From the NCBI RefSeq assembly GCF_002979535.1, contig NZ_PCPB01000004.1:62001-126000 (forward strand): a stretch of DNA of 64,000 nt, in the 5' to 3' direction. The DNA is from Brevundimonas sp. MYb52 (GTDB lineage: Bacteria; Pseudomonadota; Alphaproteobacteria; Caulobacterales; Caulobacteraceae). Shown here piece after piece: positions 44,645 through 54,390 of this stretch. The notes under the pieces were generated by a model. It made no database searches, was not told the DNA's origin, and was given only the letters and a program-made list of their open reading frames with translations. Numbering within the stretch: position 1 is the first letter of the stretch; each line of letters opens with the position of its first letter. A program made the translations under genes and the position numbers.

Positions 44645-46438
44645 ATGTCCAATGACCTGCCCGACGACCTGGAAAACGACGCCTCGCCGCAACTCTTCTG
44701 GGCCGAGGACGGCTCGCCCCGCTCGGGTCGATTCGGCGATGTCTATTTCTCCAAGGACGATGGCCTGGCCGAGACCCGCGCCGTCTTCCTCGACGGCTGC
44801 GGTCTGCCGGGCGCCTGGAGCGACCGCGCCGACTTCACCGTCGCCGAGTTGGGCTTTGGCACCGGGCTGAACATCGTGGCCCTGCTGGACCTGTGGCGCC
44901 GCGCTCGACCCGAGAACGGCCGCCTGCACGTCTTCTCCATCGAAGGCTTCCCCCTGACGCGTGACGAGGCCGCCCGCGCCCTATCGGCCTGGCCCGACTT
45001 GGCCGAAACCGCGACCGCCCTGCTGAACGTCTGGCCCGCCGGACCCCCCGGCTTCCACCGCCTGGATCTGCCGCAATGGGGCGCCGTCATCGACCTGGCC
45101 GTCGGCGACGCCGAGTGGGCGTTGAACCAATGGTCTGGCGCAGCTGACGCCTGGTTCCTCGATGGTTTCTCCCCCGCCCTCAACCCCGGCATGTGGTCGC
45201 CCGAGATCATGAGCCTGATCGCCGCGCGCTCCGCCCCCGGCGCGCGGGTCGCCACCTTCACCGTCGCGGGCGCCGTGCGCCGCGGCCTGGCCGAACACGG
45301 CTTCGTCGTCGAGAAGAAGCCCGGCCACGGCAGAAAGCGCGAACGGCTGGAGGCCCGCCTGCCCTCAGCGTCGCTCGCGGCGAAGTCGCCCCCCCATGTC
45401 GCCGTCATCGGGGCCGGGGTCGCCGGGGCCTCGGCGACCCGCGCCCTGATCGCCGGCGGGGCCCGCGTCACCGTCATCGAGGCCGAGCGTCCCGGCGCGG
45501 GCGGATCGGGCTTTCCCGCCGCCCTGGTCACGCCGCGTCTCGACGCCGGCGACGCCCTGATCGCCGGCTTTCACGCCCAGGCCCTGGAGCGCGCCCGAGA
45601 CCTCTACCGCGCTCTGCCCGAGGCCGTGATCGCCGAAGGCGTGCTGCAACTGGAGCAAACCCCGCGCGACGCGACCCGGTTCGACAAGATCGCGGTTCAG
45701 GACCTGTGGCCGGCCGAGACCATGACGCGCCAGGCTCCCGAAGCCGTCTCCGAACGTATGGACGAAGCCGTCTCGACCGGCGGCCTGATGATGTCGGGCG
45801 CCCTGGCGCTTCGCCCCTCAGCGGTGCTGGAGCCCTGGCTGACGGGCGCCGAACGCCTAACCGCCCGCGTCGCCGACATCCAGGCTCAGGACACAGGCTG
45901 GCGTTTGCTCGACGCCCAGGGCGACGTGATCCTTGAAGTTGAAGCCGTGATCCTGACTGCTGGATGGGGCGCCGCACCCCTCGCTCCCGACCTGCCGCTG
46001 ACGCCCGTCGCCGGTCAGGCCGACTGGGTGGACGGCCCCGGCATCGCCCCCGTCGCCTGGGGCGGCTACGCCGTGCCGACTGGAAAGGGCCTGCTGTTCG
46101 GGGCCACCCATGACCGGGGCCAGACGGACCTCTCGACCGACGCCGAGGCTTCCGCTCGCAATCTCGCCGCCCTGACCGCCGCCCTGCCTCGCCTGGCCAG
46201 CCAGGTCGCGGCGACCGGAGCATCGCAGAGCCGCAAGGCCGTGCGCGCCACCACGCCCGACCGCCTGCCCGTTGCGGGATCGCTCGGCCAGGCCGGCCTC
46301 TACGCCCTGACCGGCCTCGGTTCACGCGGTTTCTGCGTCGCGCCTCTGTTGGGCGAGCATCTGGCCGCACTCATACTGAAGCAACCGTCGCCTCTGCCGG
46401 AGAGGTTTGGACAAAGGCTCAAGGCCACACGCTTCTAG
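44645..46438 (+). CDS. mnmC: Bifunctional tRNA mnm5U34 methyltransferase / cmnm5U oxidoreductase
   Basis: MnmC makes the last two steps of mnm5s2U34 in tRNA wobble positions. The 597-residue protein has the MnmD methyltransferase first (VAELGFGTGLNIVALLDLWR, AWFLDGFSPALNPGMWS, GRKRERLEARLP) and, from about residue 250, the FAD-dependent MnmC oxidase (VAVIGAGVAGASATRALIAGGARV, GSGFPAALVTPRLDAGDAL, LTGLGSRGFCVAPLLGEHLA). Both domains look complete. Confidence 0.93.
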   Translation: MSNDLPDDLENDASPQLFWAEDGSPRSGRFGDVYFSKDDGLAETRAVFLDGCGLPGAWSDRADFTVAELGFGTGLNIVALLDLWRRARPENGRLHVFSIEGFPLTRDEAARALSAWPDLAETATALLNVWPAGPPGFHRLDLPQWGAVIDLAVGDAEWALNQWSGAADAWFLDGFSPALNPGMWSPEIMSLIAARSAPGARVATFTVAGAVRRGLAEHGFVVEKKPGHGRKRERLEARLPSASLAAKSPPHVAVIGAGVAGASATRALIAGGARVTVIEAERPGAGGSGFPAALVTPRLDAGDALIAGFHAQALERARDLYRALPEAVIAEGVLQLEQTPRDATRFDKIAVQDLWPAETMTRQAPEAVSERMDEAVSTGGLMMSGALALRPSAVLEPWLTGAERLTARVADIQAQDTGWRLLDAQGDVILEVEAVILTAGWGAAPLAPDLPLTPVAGQADWVDGPGIAPVAWGGYAVPTGKGLLFGATHDRGQTDLSTDAEASARNLAALTAALPRLASQVAATGASQSRKAVRATTPDRLPVAGSLGQAGLYALTGLGSRGFCVAPLLGEHLAALILKQPSPLPERFGQRLKATRF

Positions 46439-46507
46439 CTGCAAACAAGATCTCGACGCCCCCGCCTGAACGGCGCAAATTCATCCCGTTTCCAACGGAG
46501 GTTCTTA

Positions 46508-46912
46508 ATGGCGCGCCCTTTCCTGTTCGCAGTCGCCGCAACCAGCGCGACCGTCCTTTCCGCCTGCGCTCCTGTTGCAGGCGCCGACCCGAGCCAAGCC
46601 TCGTCTCCCGGCCGGCAGTGCTTCTACGCCGACCAGGTCGACAACTTCCGCGGCGACAGCCAAACACTCTACGTCCGAACCCACCGCTCGGACGTGTTCG
46701 AGCTTCAGTCGTTTGGCTACTGCTCTGACATCGACTTCGCCTTCAGCATCGCCTTCTTGCCCAACAGCGGTTCCAATCGCCTGTGCACCGGCGACCTGTC
46801 GCGGATCATCGTGGGGAACGGCCCTTCGTCCGCCAACCAATGCCGGGTCCAGGTGGTCAAGAAGCTGACGGCGGCCGAGGTCGAGGCCCTGCCCGAGCGC
46901 AACCGCCCCTAG
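46508..46912 (+). CDS. DUF6491-like lipoprotein
   Basis: The 134-residue protein has a lipoprotein signal (ATSATVLSACAPV) and the pattern RQCFYADQVDNFRGDSQTLY, FELQSFGYCSDIDFAFSIAF, and SRIIVGNGP...CRVQVVKKLT, which resembles DUF6491 from memory. Four cysteines in the mature part may pair. Function unknown. Confidence 0.72.
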   Translation: MARPFLFAVAATSATVLSACAPVAGADPSQASSPGRQCFYADQVDNFRGDSQTLYVRTHRSDVFELQSFGYCSDIDFAFSIAFLPNSGSNRLCTGDLSRIIVGNGPSSANQCRVQVVKKLTAAEVEALPERNRP

Positions 46913-46961
46913 CCCCCCTTGATCGCCCTTCGCCGCCGCCGGCCCGCCCCGCAGCGGCGAG

Positions 46962-47056
46962 GGATTACTTCGCGGTAATCCTGGCGTGCGATGTTTGAGA
47001 ACGCTTCGCGGAACGCTATGAAGCGAGGCTATCAAACTCGTGTCCGGCGCCGGACA
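46962..47056 (+). promoter_or_regulatory. Structured leader / operator region of the RND efflux operon
   Basis: Three inverted repeats follow each other: GGATTAC-ttcgcg-GTAATCC (46962-46981); nested GTTTGA (46993-46998) with TCAAAC (47032-47037), holding CGCTTC (47002-47007) with GAAGCG (47020-47025); and the perfect palindrome TGTCCGGCGCCGGACA (47041-47056). They lie 45-140 bases before the adaptor gene. No T-run follows any of them. Confidence 0.6.
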
Positions 47057-47100
47057 GAAGGTTCGCGCCCCTGCCCTGACCCTTTCAAGGATCCTCGCAC

Positions 47101-48231
47101 GTGGCGAAAACCCTTCGTACCCCGGCCCTGCTTCTGGCCGCCGCCGCCGCCCTGACCCTGGCCGCCTGCGGCGGACACGACGACAAGTCCAAGGCCGGCG
47201 AAAAGCCAGGCGCCTCGCGTCAGACCGTCAGCGTCGCCACCTCGATCGAACAGGCCCTGCCGCGCGTCATCGTGGCCTCTGGAACGGTCTCGGCCTGGGA
47301 GGAAGTCCCGGTCGGTGCCGAGACCGGCGGCCTGACCGCCATCGGCGTCTATGCCGATGAAGGCTCCTACGTCCGCCAGGGCCAAACCCTGGTCAAACTG
47401 AACGACGCCCTGCTGCAGGCCCAGTTGCGGCAACAACAGGCGGGCGTCCAGACCGCCGAGGCCAACGCCGCCCGCGACGACGCCGCCCTGGCCCGCGCCC
47501 AGGAGCTAAAGACGCGCGGCTTCCTCAGCCAGGCCTCGCTCGACACCGCCCTGGCCAACCAACGCGCCTCCGCCGCCAACCTGGCCTCGGCCCAGGCGTC
47601 GTTGTCCGAGACCCGCACCCGTCTGGCGCAAAGCGAGATCAAGGCCCCTGTCTCTGGCCTGATCATCAGCCGCAGCGTCACCAAGGGCCAGATCGTCGCC
47701 GCCGGCACAGAACTGTTCCGCATGGTTCGCGAGGGCCGTCTGGAACTGGACGCTCAGGTGCCTGAAACCGACCTGCCCGCCCTGCGCGCCGGCCAGACCG
47801 CCACCATCACCTCCAACGAGGGCGTCGCCACCAGCGGCACGATCCGCATCGTCACCCCCGAGGTCGACGCCCAGACCCGCCTGGGCCTGGCCCGCATCAC
47901 CCTGTCGCCAGGCAGCGGGCTGAAGCCGGGCATGTTCGCCCGCGCCTCGATCACCGCCGGCGCCCAGCCGACGACCGTGGTGCCCACCGCCGCCGTCCTC
48001 TATCGCAACAACAAGTCGGGCGTCTTCGTACTGGACACCCAGAACGCGGCGCATTTCCGCCCGGTGACGGTCCTGTCGCGCCGCGACGACCAGACCTCGG
48101 TCAGCGGCGTCGAGGCCGGCGTCCGCGTCGTGGTCCAAGGCGCCGGCTTCCTGAACGAGGGCGACAAGGTGACGATCGCCGCCGCCCCGGCCGCCGCAGC
48201 GGCTGCGGCTGCGACTCCGGCCGCGAAGTAA
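47101..48231 (+). CDS. RND efflux periplasmic adaptor (membrane fusion protein)
   Basis: The 376-residue protein starts at a GTG and has a lipoprotein signal (AAALTLAACGGHD). It follows the adaptor plan: lipoyl halves (VPVGAETGGLTAIGVYADEG and EIKAPVSGLIISRSVTKGQI) around an alpha-hairpin (LRQQQAGVQTAEANAARDDA to LASAQASLSETRTRLAQ), then beta-barrel and membrane-proximal domains (GLKPGMFARASITAG). An Ala run ends the protein. It links the RND pump 9 bases downstream to an outer-membrane channel that is not encoded here. Confidence 0.93.
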   Translation: MAKTLRTPALLLAAAAALTLAACGGHDDKSKAGEKPGASRQTVSVATSIEQALPRVIVASGTVSAWEEVPVGAETGGLTAIGVYADEGSYVRQGQTLVKLNDALLQAQLRQQQAGVQTAEANAARDDAALARAQELKTRGFLSQASLDTALANQRASAANLASAQASLSETRTRLAQSEIKAPVSGLIISRSVTKGQIVAAGTELFRMVREGRLELDAQVPETDLPALRAGQTATITSNEGVATSGTIRIVTPEVDAQTRLGLARITLSPGSGLKPGMFARASITAGAQPTTVVPTAAVLYRNNKSGVFVLDTQNAAHFRPVTVLSRRDDQTSVSGVEAGVRVVVQGAGFLNEGDKVTIAAAPAAAAAAAATPAAK

Positions 48232-48240
48232 GGCCCAGCC

Positions 48241-51200
48241 ATGAACAACATCTCGTCCTGGGCCATCAAGAATCCCATTCCGATCATCCTGCTGTTCGTC
48301 CTGTTGACGCTCAGCGGCGTGACGGGCTTCCTGGGGATGCGGATCAACAACAACCCCGACATCGACTTCCCCCTCGTCGCCGTCACCGCCGCCCGTCCGG
48401 GCGCGGCGCCGGCCGAGATGGAGGTCCAGGTGGCGCGGGTGATCGAGGACTCGATCGCCGGCCTGTCGGGCGTGCGCCACATCTATTCCAACGTCACCGA
48501 CGGCGTGTCCTCGACCACCATCGAGTTCGAACTGGGCACCGACACCGAGCGCGCCACCAACGACGTGCGCAACGCCATGAGCGGCGTGCGCGGCTCCCTG
48601 CCCCAGGACATGCAGGAGCCGACGGTCCAGCGCATCGACATCACCGGCGACGCCCTGATCACCTATGTGGTCCGCTCGCCGACCATGACGCCGGAACAGA
48701 TCAGTTGGTTCATCGACAACGAGATGAGCCGAGCCCTGCTGGCGCTCGGCGGGGTGGGCGAGGTCAACCGCTCTGGCGGGGTCGACCGCGAGATCCGCGT
48801 CGAGTTGGACCCGCAACGCCTCGCCGCCTACGGCGTCACCGCCGCCCAGGTCAGCCAGGCCCTGACCAACGTCAACAACAACCTGCCCGGCGGCCGCGTC
48901 ACCGTGGCAGGGTCCGAGCGCGCCGTCCGTACCCTGGGCGCCGCCGGGTCCGTGGATCAGTTGCGCGAGACCCTGGTCCCGGTCGGCGACGGCAAGAGCG
49001 TGCGTCTGGGCGACCTCGGGGCCGTGGTGGACAAGTGGGGCGAACCCCGCCGCCTGGCGCGTTACAACGGCCAGGAGGCCGTCACCTTCAACTTCCTGCG
49101 CTCGCGCGAGGCCAGTGAGGTCAAGGTTGCCGAAAAGGTCCGCGCCGAGGTCGCCAAGATCGATGAGGCCCACCCAGAGCTGACCATCGAACAGGTCACC
49201 TCCAGCGTGCAATACATCGAGGAAAGCTACCTCGCTTCGCTGGAAGCCCTGTTGCTCGGCGCCGTCCTGGCCGTCATCGTCGTCTTCATCTTCCTGCGCG
49301 ACTGGCGCGCGACGCTGATCGCCGCCACGGCCATGCCCATGTCGCTGATTCCGACCTTCGCCCTGCTAGGGCCGATGGATCAGTCGCTCAACGTGGTCAC
49401 CCTGCTGGCCCTGTCCCTGACCATCGGCATCCTGGTCGATGACGCCATCGTCGAGATCGAAAACATCGTCCGGCACATGCGCGACGGCAAACCGCCCTAT
49501 GACGCCGCCTTTGAGGCCGCCGACGAGATCGGTCTGGCGGTGGTCGCCACGACCGGCACCATCATCGCCGTCTTCGCCCCCGTCGGCTTCATGCCCGGCA
49601 TCATCGGTCAGTTCTTCAAGGCCTTCGCCCTGGCCGCCTGCATCAGCGTCTTCTTCTCGCTGGTGGTGGCGCGGACCCTGACGCCCCTGATGGCGGCCTA
49701 TCTGCTCAAGCACACCAAGCACGAGGACAAGGACCCCTTCTGGATGGCGGGTTATCTGAGGGCCCTGCACTGGTGCCTGGGCAACCGCTGGAAAGTCTTC
49801 GTGCTCGGCGCCGTCTTCCTGGTCGGGTCGGTCAGTCTGTCCGTCGTGGCCAAGATGTCGTTCGAGTTCATGTCCCCCGGCGATGAAGGGCGCGCCGCCT
49901 TCCAGATCGAACTGCCGCCCGGCTCGACCCTGCGCCAGACCGACGCCGTGGTGCAGCAGGTGACGCAGAAGCTCAACGCCCGCCCCGAAGTCACCTCCGT
50001 CTACGCCGCCGTTGGCGGTCAGGACGTAGGCCAGGCCAATGTCTATGCCGACATGGTGCCCAAGGGTCAGCGCGCCCTCAGCCAGCAGGCCTTCGCCCGC
50101 GTCATGGTCGATGAACTGAAACAGATCCCCGGCGCCCGCATCCGCGCCGGCATCGCCCAACAGGGCGGCGGCCCCGGCGACGGAACCAGCTACACCTTCT
50201 CCATCCTCGGCGACGATCCCGTCGCCCTGGAAGCGGCAGCCCGCAAGGTCGAGGAAGAGATGCGCGGCGTGCCGGGCCTGGCCAACATCGTCAATACGGC
50301 CGCCATCGCCCGCCCGGAAATCCTGGTCACCCCGCGACCGGATGAGGCCGCCCTGGCCGGCGTCTCGGCCGGGACCATCTCCCAGGCCGTCCGCGTCGCC
50401 ACCATCGGCGACGTCGATCAGAACCTGCCCAAATACAATCTGGGCGACCGCCAGATCCCGATCCGGCTGCAACTGACCGAAGAGGCCCGCGAGGATCTGA
50501 ACGTGCTGGAGAACCTGCGCGTGCCGACCACGTCCGGCGCCTCGGTGCCGCTCAGCGCCGTGGCCGACATCACCTTCGGCGCCGGGCCAGCCACCGTCAG
50601 CCGTCAGGACCGCTCGCGCATCGCCTCGATCCGCGCGGAACTGGACGGCATCACCACCGGCGCCGCGGGCCAGGCCGTCAACCGCCTGCCGTCGGTCAAG
50701 AACCTGCCCACCGGTATCCGTCAGGTGCCCGCCGGCGACGCCGAGTTCATTCAGGAAATGCTGGTCGGCTTCGGCATCGCCTTCATCTCGGGCATCCTGT
50801 TGATGTACGCCGTGCTGACCTTGCTGTTCAAAAGCTTCGCCTATCCGGTCACCATCATGGCGGCCCTGCCGTTGGCCATCGGCGGCGCCTTCATCGGCCT
50901 GGTGATCGGCGGCAAGAGCTTCTCCATGTCGGCCCTGATCGGGGTGCTGATGCTGATGGGGATCGCGGCCAAGAACTCCATCCTGCTGGTCGACTACATC
51001 ATCATCGCCGAGAAGGAGGGCATGACCCGCCGCGAGGCCATCATGGACGCCGCCCACAAGCGGGCGCGGCCCATCCTGATGACGACCTTCGCCATGGGGG
51101 CCGGCATGGTGCCCATCGCCCTGGGCATCGGCGCCGACGTCGAGTTCCGCTCGCCCATGGCCATCGCCGTCCTGGGCGGTCTGATCTCGTCGACCTTCCT

Positions 51201-51339
51201 GTCCCTGCTCTACATCCCGGCCATCTTCACCATCGTCGACGACATCGCCGGCTGGGGTCGCCGGCTGCTGGGCCGGATGTTCGCCGGTCAGCGCAGACTG
51301 GCCGACGGCAGCCGCCCAGGCGAGCCCCTTCACGACTAG
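48241..51339 (+). CDS. RND efflux transporter permease (AcrB/HAE1-like)
   Basis: The 1032-residue inner-membrane pump has twelve predicted helices and two large periplasmic loops. Family marks are the start WAIKNPIPIILLFVLL, PDIDFPLVAVTAARPGA, the proton-relay Asp pair in SLTIGILVDDAIVEIEN, and GVLMLMGIAAKNSILLVDY in the second half. It exports drugs, solvents or other hydrophobic compounds by proton exchange; the substrate cannot be told. No regulator is adjacent. Confidence 0.94.
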   Translation: MNNISSWAIKNPIPIILLFVLLTLSGVTGFLGMRINNNPDIDFPLVAVTAARPGAAPAEMEVQVARVIEDSIAGLSGVRHIYSNVTDGVSSTTIEFELGTDTERATNDVRNAMSGVRGSLPQDMQEPTVQRIDITGDALITYVVRSPTMTPEQISWFIDNEMSRALLALGGVGEVNRSGGVDREIRVELDPQRLAAYGVTAAQVSQALTNVNNNLPGGRVTVAGSERAVRTLGAAGSVDQLRETLVPVGDGKSVRLGDLGAVVDKWGEPRRLARYNGQEAVTFNFLRSREASEVKVAEKVRAEVAKIDEAHPELTIEQVTSSVQYIEESYLASLEALLLGAVLAVIVVFIFLRDWRATLIAATAMPMSLIPTFALLGPMDQSLNVVTLLALSLTIGILVDDAIVEIENIVRHMRDGKPPYDAAFEAADEIGLAVVATTGTIIAVFAPVGFMPGIIGQFFKAFALAACISVFFSLVVARTLTPLMAAYLLKHTKHEDKDPFWMAGYLRALHWCLGNRWKVFVLGAVFLVGSVSLSVVAKMSFEFMSPGDEGRAAFQIELPPGSTLRQTDAVVQQVTQKLNARPEVTSVYAAVGGQDVGQANVYADMVPKGQRALSQQAFARVMVDELKQIPGARIRAGIAQQGGGPGDGTSYTFSILGDDPVALEAAARKVEEEMRGVPGLANIVNTAAIARPEILVTPRPDEAALAGVSAGTISQAVRVATIGDVDQNLPKYNLGDRQIPIRLQLTEEAREDLNVLENLRVPTTSGASVPLSAVADITFGAGPATVSRQDRSRIASIRAELDGITTGAAGQAVNRLPSVKNLPTGIRQVPAGDAEFIQEMLVGFGIAFISGILLMYAVLTLLFKSFAYPVTIMAALPLAIGGAFIGLVIGGKSFSMSALIGVLMLMGIAAKNSILLVDYIIIAEKEGMTRREAIMDAAHKRARPILMTTFAMGAGMVPIALGIGADVEFRSPMAIAVLGGLISSTFLSLLYIPAIFTIVDDIAGWGRRLLGRMFAGQRRLADGSRPGEPLHD

Positions 51340-51362
51340 GGCGCGCCGCACGAACATGACCA

Positions 51363-51396
51363 AGCCCCCCGGAGATCGCTCTCCGGGGGGCTTTTT
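51363..51396 (+). terminator. Intrinsic terminator of the RND operon
   Basis: GCCCCCCGGAG (51364-51374) pairs perfectly with CTCCGGGGGGC (51381-51391), followed by TTTTT. It begins 24 bases after the permease stop. Confidence 0.93.
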
Positions 51397-51460
51397 CTTG
51401 GCCGCGATCGAGACCGGCGGAGGGGCGCGTCGGGGGACGCTGCTCGTAGGAAGAGTCAAA

Positions 51461-51493
51461 GAAAAAGGCCGCCCGGATTGCTCCGGGCGGCCT
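51461..51493 (-). terminator. Intrinsic terminator of the TonB receptor gene
   Basis: A perfect 12-pair stem (51466-51477 with 51482-51493, loop TTGC) is followed on the minus strand by TTTTTC, 36 bases after the receptor stop. Confidence 0.92.
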
Positions 51494-51528
51494 CTTCGCT
51501 TCGCCGCGGGGGCGAAGGTCGTTCAGTC

Positions 51529-54159
51529 TCAGTACTTGACCCGCAGCGTGGCGCCATAGGTGCGAGGCTGGCCCATGAAGGCGTTGTAGGTCTGGGTGTC
51601 CAGAGCCGGGTTGAAGTAGGTGCCGTTCGGCTGAACCGTCGACTGGAAGGCGGAACCCTGCAGCGGAGCGTTGATCGCCACCTGCTTGTATTCCTCGTCC
51701 GTCAGGTTCTGCGCCCAGATGTCCAGAGCCCAGCGCTCGTCTTCCGAACCCAGGGTGATCCGGCCGTTCAGCAGGGTGAAGGCGTCCTGCATCTTGTAGG
51801 GCAGCAGGTCCGAGCCGGTGTTGTATTCGGTCGAATACTTGGCCGACAGGTTGAAGCCCGCCTTGAGGCCGCCGCCGATCGAACGGTCGAAGGAGACCGA
51901 ACCCGTGGCCGACCATTCCGGCGCGAACGAGGCCCGCGCGCCCGGTAGCAGCGACAACTGCGGGAAGTTGCCCGGGTTGGTCAGGTCGCCGGCGACGAAG
52001 TCGCCGTACTTGGTGTCCGTGTAGGTGACGCCGCCGTTGAACGACAGGCCCTCGATCGGGGTGAACCAGACGAAGTCGGCGTCCACGCCCTGCGACTTCA
52101 GCTCGGGGATGGATTCGACCACGAAGGCCGTGCCCAGGAAGGTGTTGAGCTGGAAGTCTTCGAACTTCTGATTGAAGTAGGTGAGGTTCAACAGGACCGT
52201 GCGGTTGAACAGGGTGTTTTTCAGACCCACTTCGAAGCTGTCGACGGTTTCCGACGGGAACAGCAGCGAAGCCGTCGGAGTGACGCCGGTCTGCACGCGG
52301 TCCAGGTTGTAGCCGAACGACTTGTAGCCGCGGGCGTAAGAACCGTAGGCCATGACCGAGTCGTTGAAGCGATAGGCCGCCTTGATGGTGCCGCTCAGCT
52401 CGCCATCATCGGTTTCTTCCGAGATCCGACGGTTGTCGAAGAAGGGGTTGGCCCAGGGCAGACAGATGTTGCCAGCGACGCGCTGGGCGCTGGCGGCGGC
52501 CGCTCCCGCAGGCAGGCCGGCCCCGATAAAGGCGTTGGTCAGATTGGTGACATTGCCCAGGGCGCCGCCGCAGGCTGCGCCGTTCGAGCCCAGGTTGTCC
52601 TGAACGCCCGCCAGACGCTTCTTGTCCTGAGTGTAGCGCAGGCCGAGGGTGATATCGAACTGCTCAGTGACGTGCCAGGTGTTGTTGGTGAACAGGGCCA
52701 GGGAGTCGGAGCGCTGGCTGTAGTGGTCCTGCACCCCATGTCCAGTGCCGAAGCCCGGACCGGTCGGCGCCAACGGCCCTGACGTCGACGTGCCTCCGTT
52801 CAACAGGCAGCCGGCCAGGAATTGCGGCGTCGTGCCGGGTCGCGTCAGGCAGCCGATGATCTTTCCGCTTTGCGGAATCAGGCCGCCGGTCCCGGCGTTG
52901 AGCTGCGACGAGATCAACAGCGACAGGAAGGGCGTATAGCCGGCGCCATACCAGTAGCTGTCGTCGCGGCTGATGTTCTCACGCGTGGCGAAGACGCCGA
53001 CCAGCCAGTCCAGCTTGTCGGTCGAGCCGGCCAGGCGGAACTCCTGGGTCAGGTTGTCCAGCTCGAAGCCGTAACCGCCGTCGTCCACACGATACAGCAG
53101 GTCCGCCGTCGTATAGTCGAGGTCCATGGCGTTGATGCCCTCCCAGTTCCGCCAGGAGCTGACCGAGGTCAGGGTGGCGTTCCACGAGGGAATGTCGATG
53201 TTGGCTTCGGCCGAGAAGCCCATGTCTTCCATGGTCTGGCCCGTGCCGCGGTTGGCGTAGGCCGTGCGCGAGAAGGGCAGCGGGCCGAACCCCGAGGCGG
53301 GCGGGGTCTGCTGGCCGCCGACAGCGGTGACGGCGCCATAGGTCGGACCCGTACGGATCTGGGTGGAGACGCAGCAGTATTCGTCGCGCTTGGAATAGTC
53401 GGCGATCAGGCGGATCGACACCTCGTCCGACGGCAGGATCAGCAACTGGCCGCGCGCGGTCCAGAAGTTCTGGTTCTGGTCGTCCGTCTCCTGACGCGGG
53501 CCGGCGCCGGTGACGACGTCATAGAAGCCGTCGCGTTCGCGCTTGGCCATGTACAGACGGCCGGCGATCTTGTCGGTGATCGGACCGGTGACCGAACCTG
53601 CGATCCCCCAGGCGTTGAAGTTGCCATAGGTCGCCTCGGCGTTGAAGCCCGGCGTGAAGGACGGGGCCTCGGTGATGATGTTGATGACCCCGGCCGAGGT
53701 GTTCTTGCCGAACAGGGTGCCCTGCGGCCCCTTCAGCACCTCGATGCGGCTCAGTTCGCCCAGGTCGCCGAAGCCGACGCCGTTGCGCGAGCGATAGACG
53801 CCGTCGATGACCACGCCGACCGAGCTTTCCAGGCCAGGGTTGTCGCCGACCGTGCCAACGCCGCGGATGCGCGCCGTGGTCGAGGCTTCCGACTGGGTCG
53901 AGGTCACGGTCATGCCCGGCGTCAGGATCTGCAGATCCTTGATGTCGCGGACCCCGGCCCCGTCCAGGGCCTCCTGCGAAAGGGTCGTGACCACGATCGG
54001 CACGTCCTGCAGGTTCTGTTCGCGCTTCTGGGCGGTGACGATGATGTCGTCGATCGTGGTCGGCCCGTCCTGGGCGGCGGCGGCTCCCGCGAAGCCGAAG
54101 GCGACGGCGCCGACGACGGCGGCCGACGCCGTGCAGCGAAGAATGTGGTTGAAACGCAT
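51529..54159 (-). CDS. TonB-dependent receptor, unknown substrate
   Basis: The ATG at 54159 gives 876 residues with a signal peptide (ASAAVVGAVAFGFAGAAAAQ). A TonB-box region (IDDIIVTAQKREQNLQDVPI) leads into the plug (TARIRGVGTVGDNPGLESSV, VEVLKGPQGTLFGKNTSAG) and a long barrel ending GATLRVKY. The plug type (IVTAQKR...QDVP) is the abundant Caulobacter/Sphingomonas class used for sugars, aromatics and other complex molecules, not a siderophore-specific class. No transporter or enzyme is next to it, so the substrate is unknown. Confidence 0.9.
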   Translation of the reverse strand: MRFNHILRCTASAAVVGAVAFGFAGAAAAQDGPTTIDDIIVTAQKREQNLQDVPIVVTTLSQEALDGAGVRDIKDLQILTPGMTVTSTQSEASTTARIRGVGTVGDNPGLESSVGVVIDGVYRSRNGVGFGDLGELSRIEVLKGPQGTLFGKNTSAGVINIITEAPSFTPGFNAEATYGNFNAWGIAGSVTGPITDKIAGRLYMAKRERDGFYDVVTGAGPRQETDDQNQNFWTARGQLLILPSDEVSIRLIADYSKRDEYCCVSTQIRTGPTYGAVTAVGGQQTPPASGFGPLPFSRTAYANRGTGQTMEDMGFSAEANIDIPSWNATLTSVSSWRNWEGINAMDLDYTTADLLYRVDDGGYGFELDNLTQEFRLAGSTDKLDWLVGVFATRENISRDDSYWYGAGYTPFLSLLISSQLNAGTGGLIPQSGKIIGCLTRPGTTPQFLAGCLLNGGTSTSGPLAPTGPGFGTGHGVQDHYSQRSDSLALFTNNTWHVTEQFDITLGLRYTQDKKRLAGVQDNLGSNGAACGGALGNVTNLTNAFIGAGLPAGAAAASAQRVAGNICLPWANPFFDNRRISEETDDGELSGTIKAAYRFNDSVMAYGSYARGYKSFGYNLDRVQTGVTPTASLLFPSETVDSFEVGLKNTLFNRTVLLNLTYFNQKFEDFQLNTFLGTAFVVESIPELKSQGVDADFVWFTPIEGLSFNGGVTYTDTKYGDFVAGDLTNPGNFPQLSLLPGARASFAPEWSATGSVSFDRSIGGGLKAGFNLSAKYSTEYNTGSDLLPYKMQDAFTLLNGRITLGSEDERWALDIWAQNLTDEEYKQVAINAPLQGSAFQSTVQPNGTYFNPALDTQTYNAFMGQPRTYGATLRVKY

Positions 54160-54390
54160 ATGGCGGCTCCCCGGCTCTATGGCCCGGCCGCCCGCGGCGA
54201 CCGTGGCGATTCCTGTCCCTGTCGATCCACGCTCATTGAACGGCGTGAATTCTCCAATGACAGGGGTAAGCCAGGGTTGGGACAGCGACAAGAAGCCGCC
54301 AAGCTGCGAACGGCGATTTCAGCCAACGTCGCTCTACGTGTGGCGAGAAAGCGACAAAAACCGATTACGCAAGGTCAATATTATCAACGT

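Noticed and set aside
49366..51459. 697-residue minus-strand open frame
   Set aside because: It is the mirror of the RND permease, with no domain of its own.
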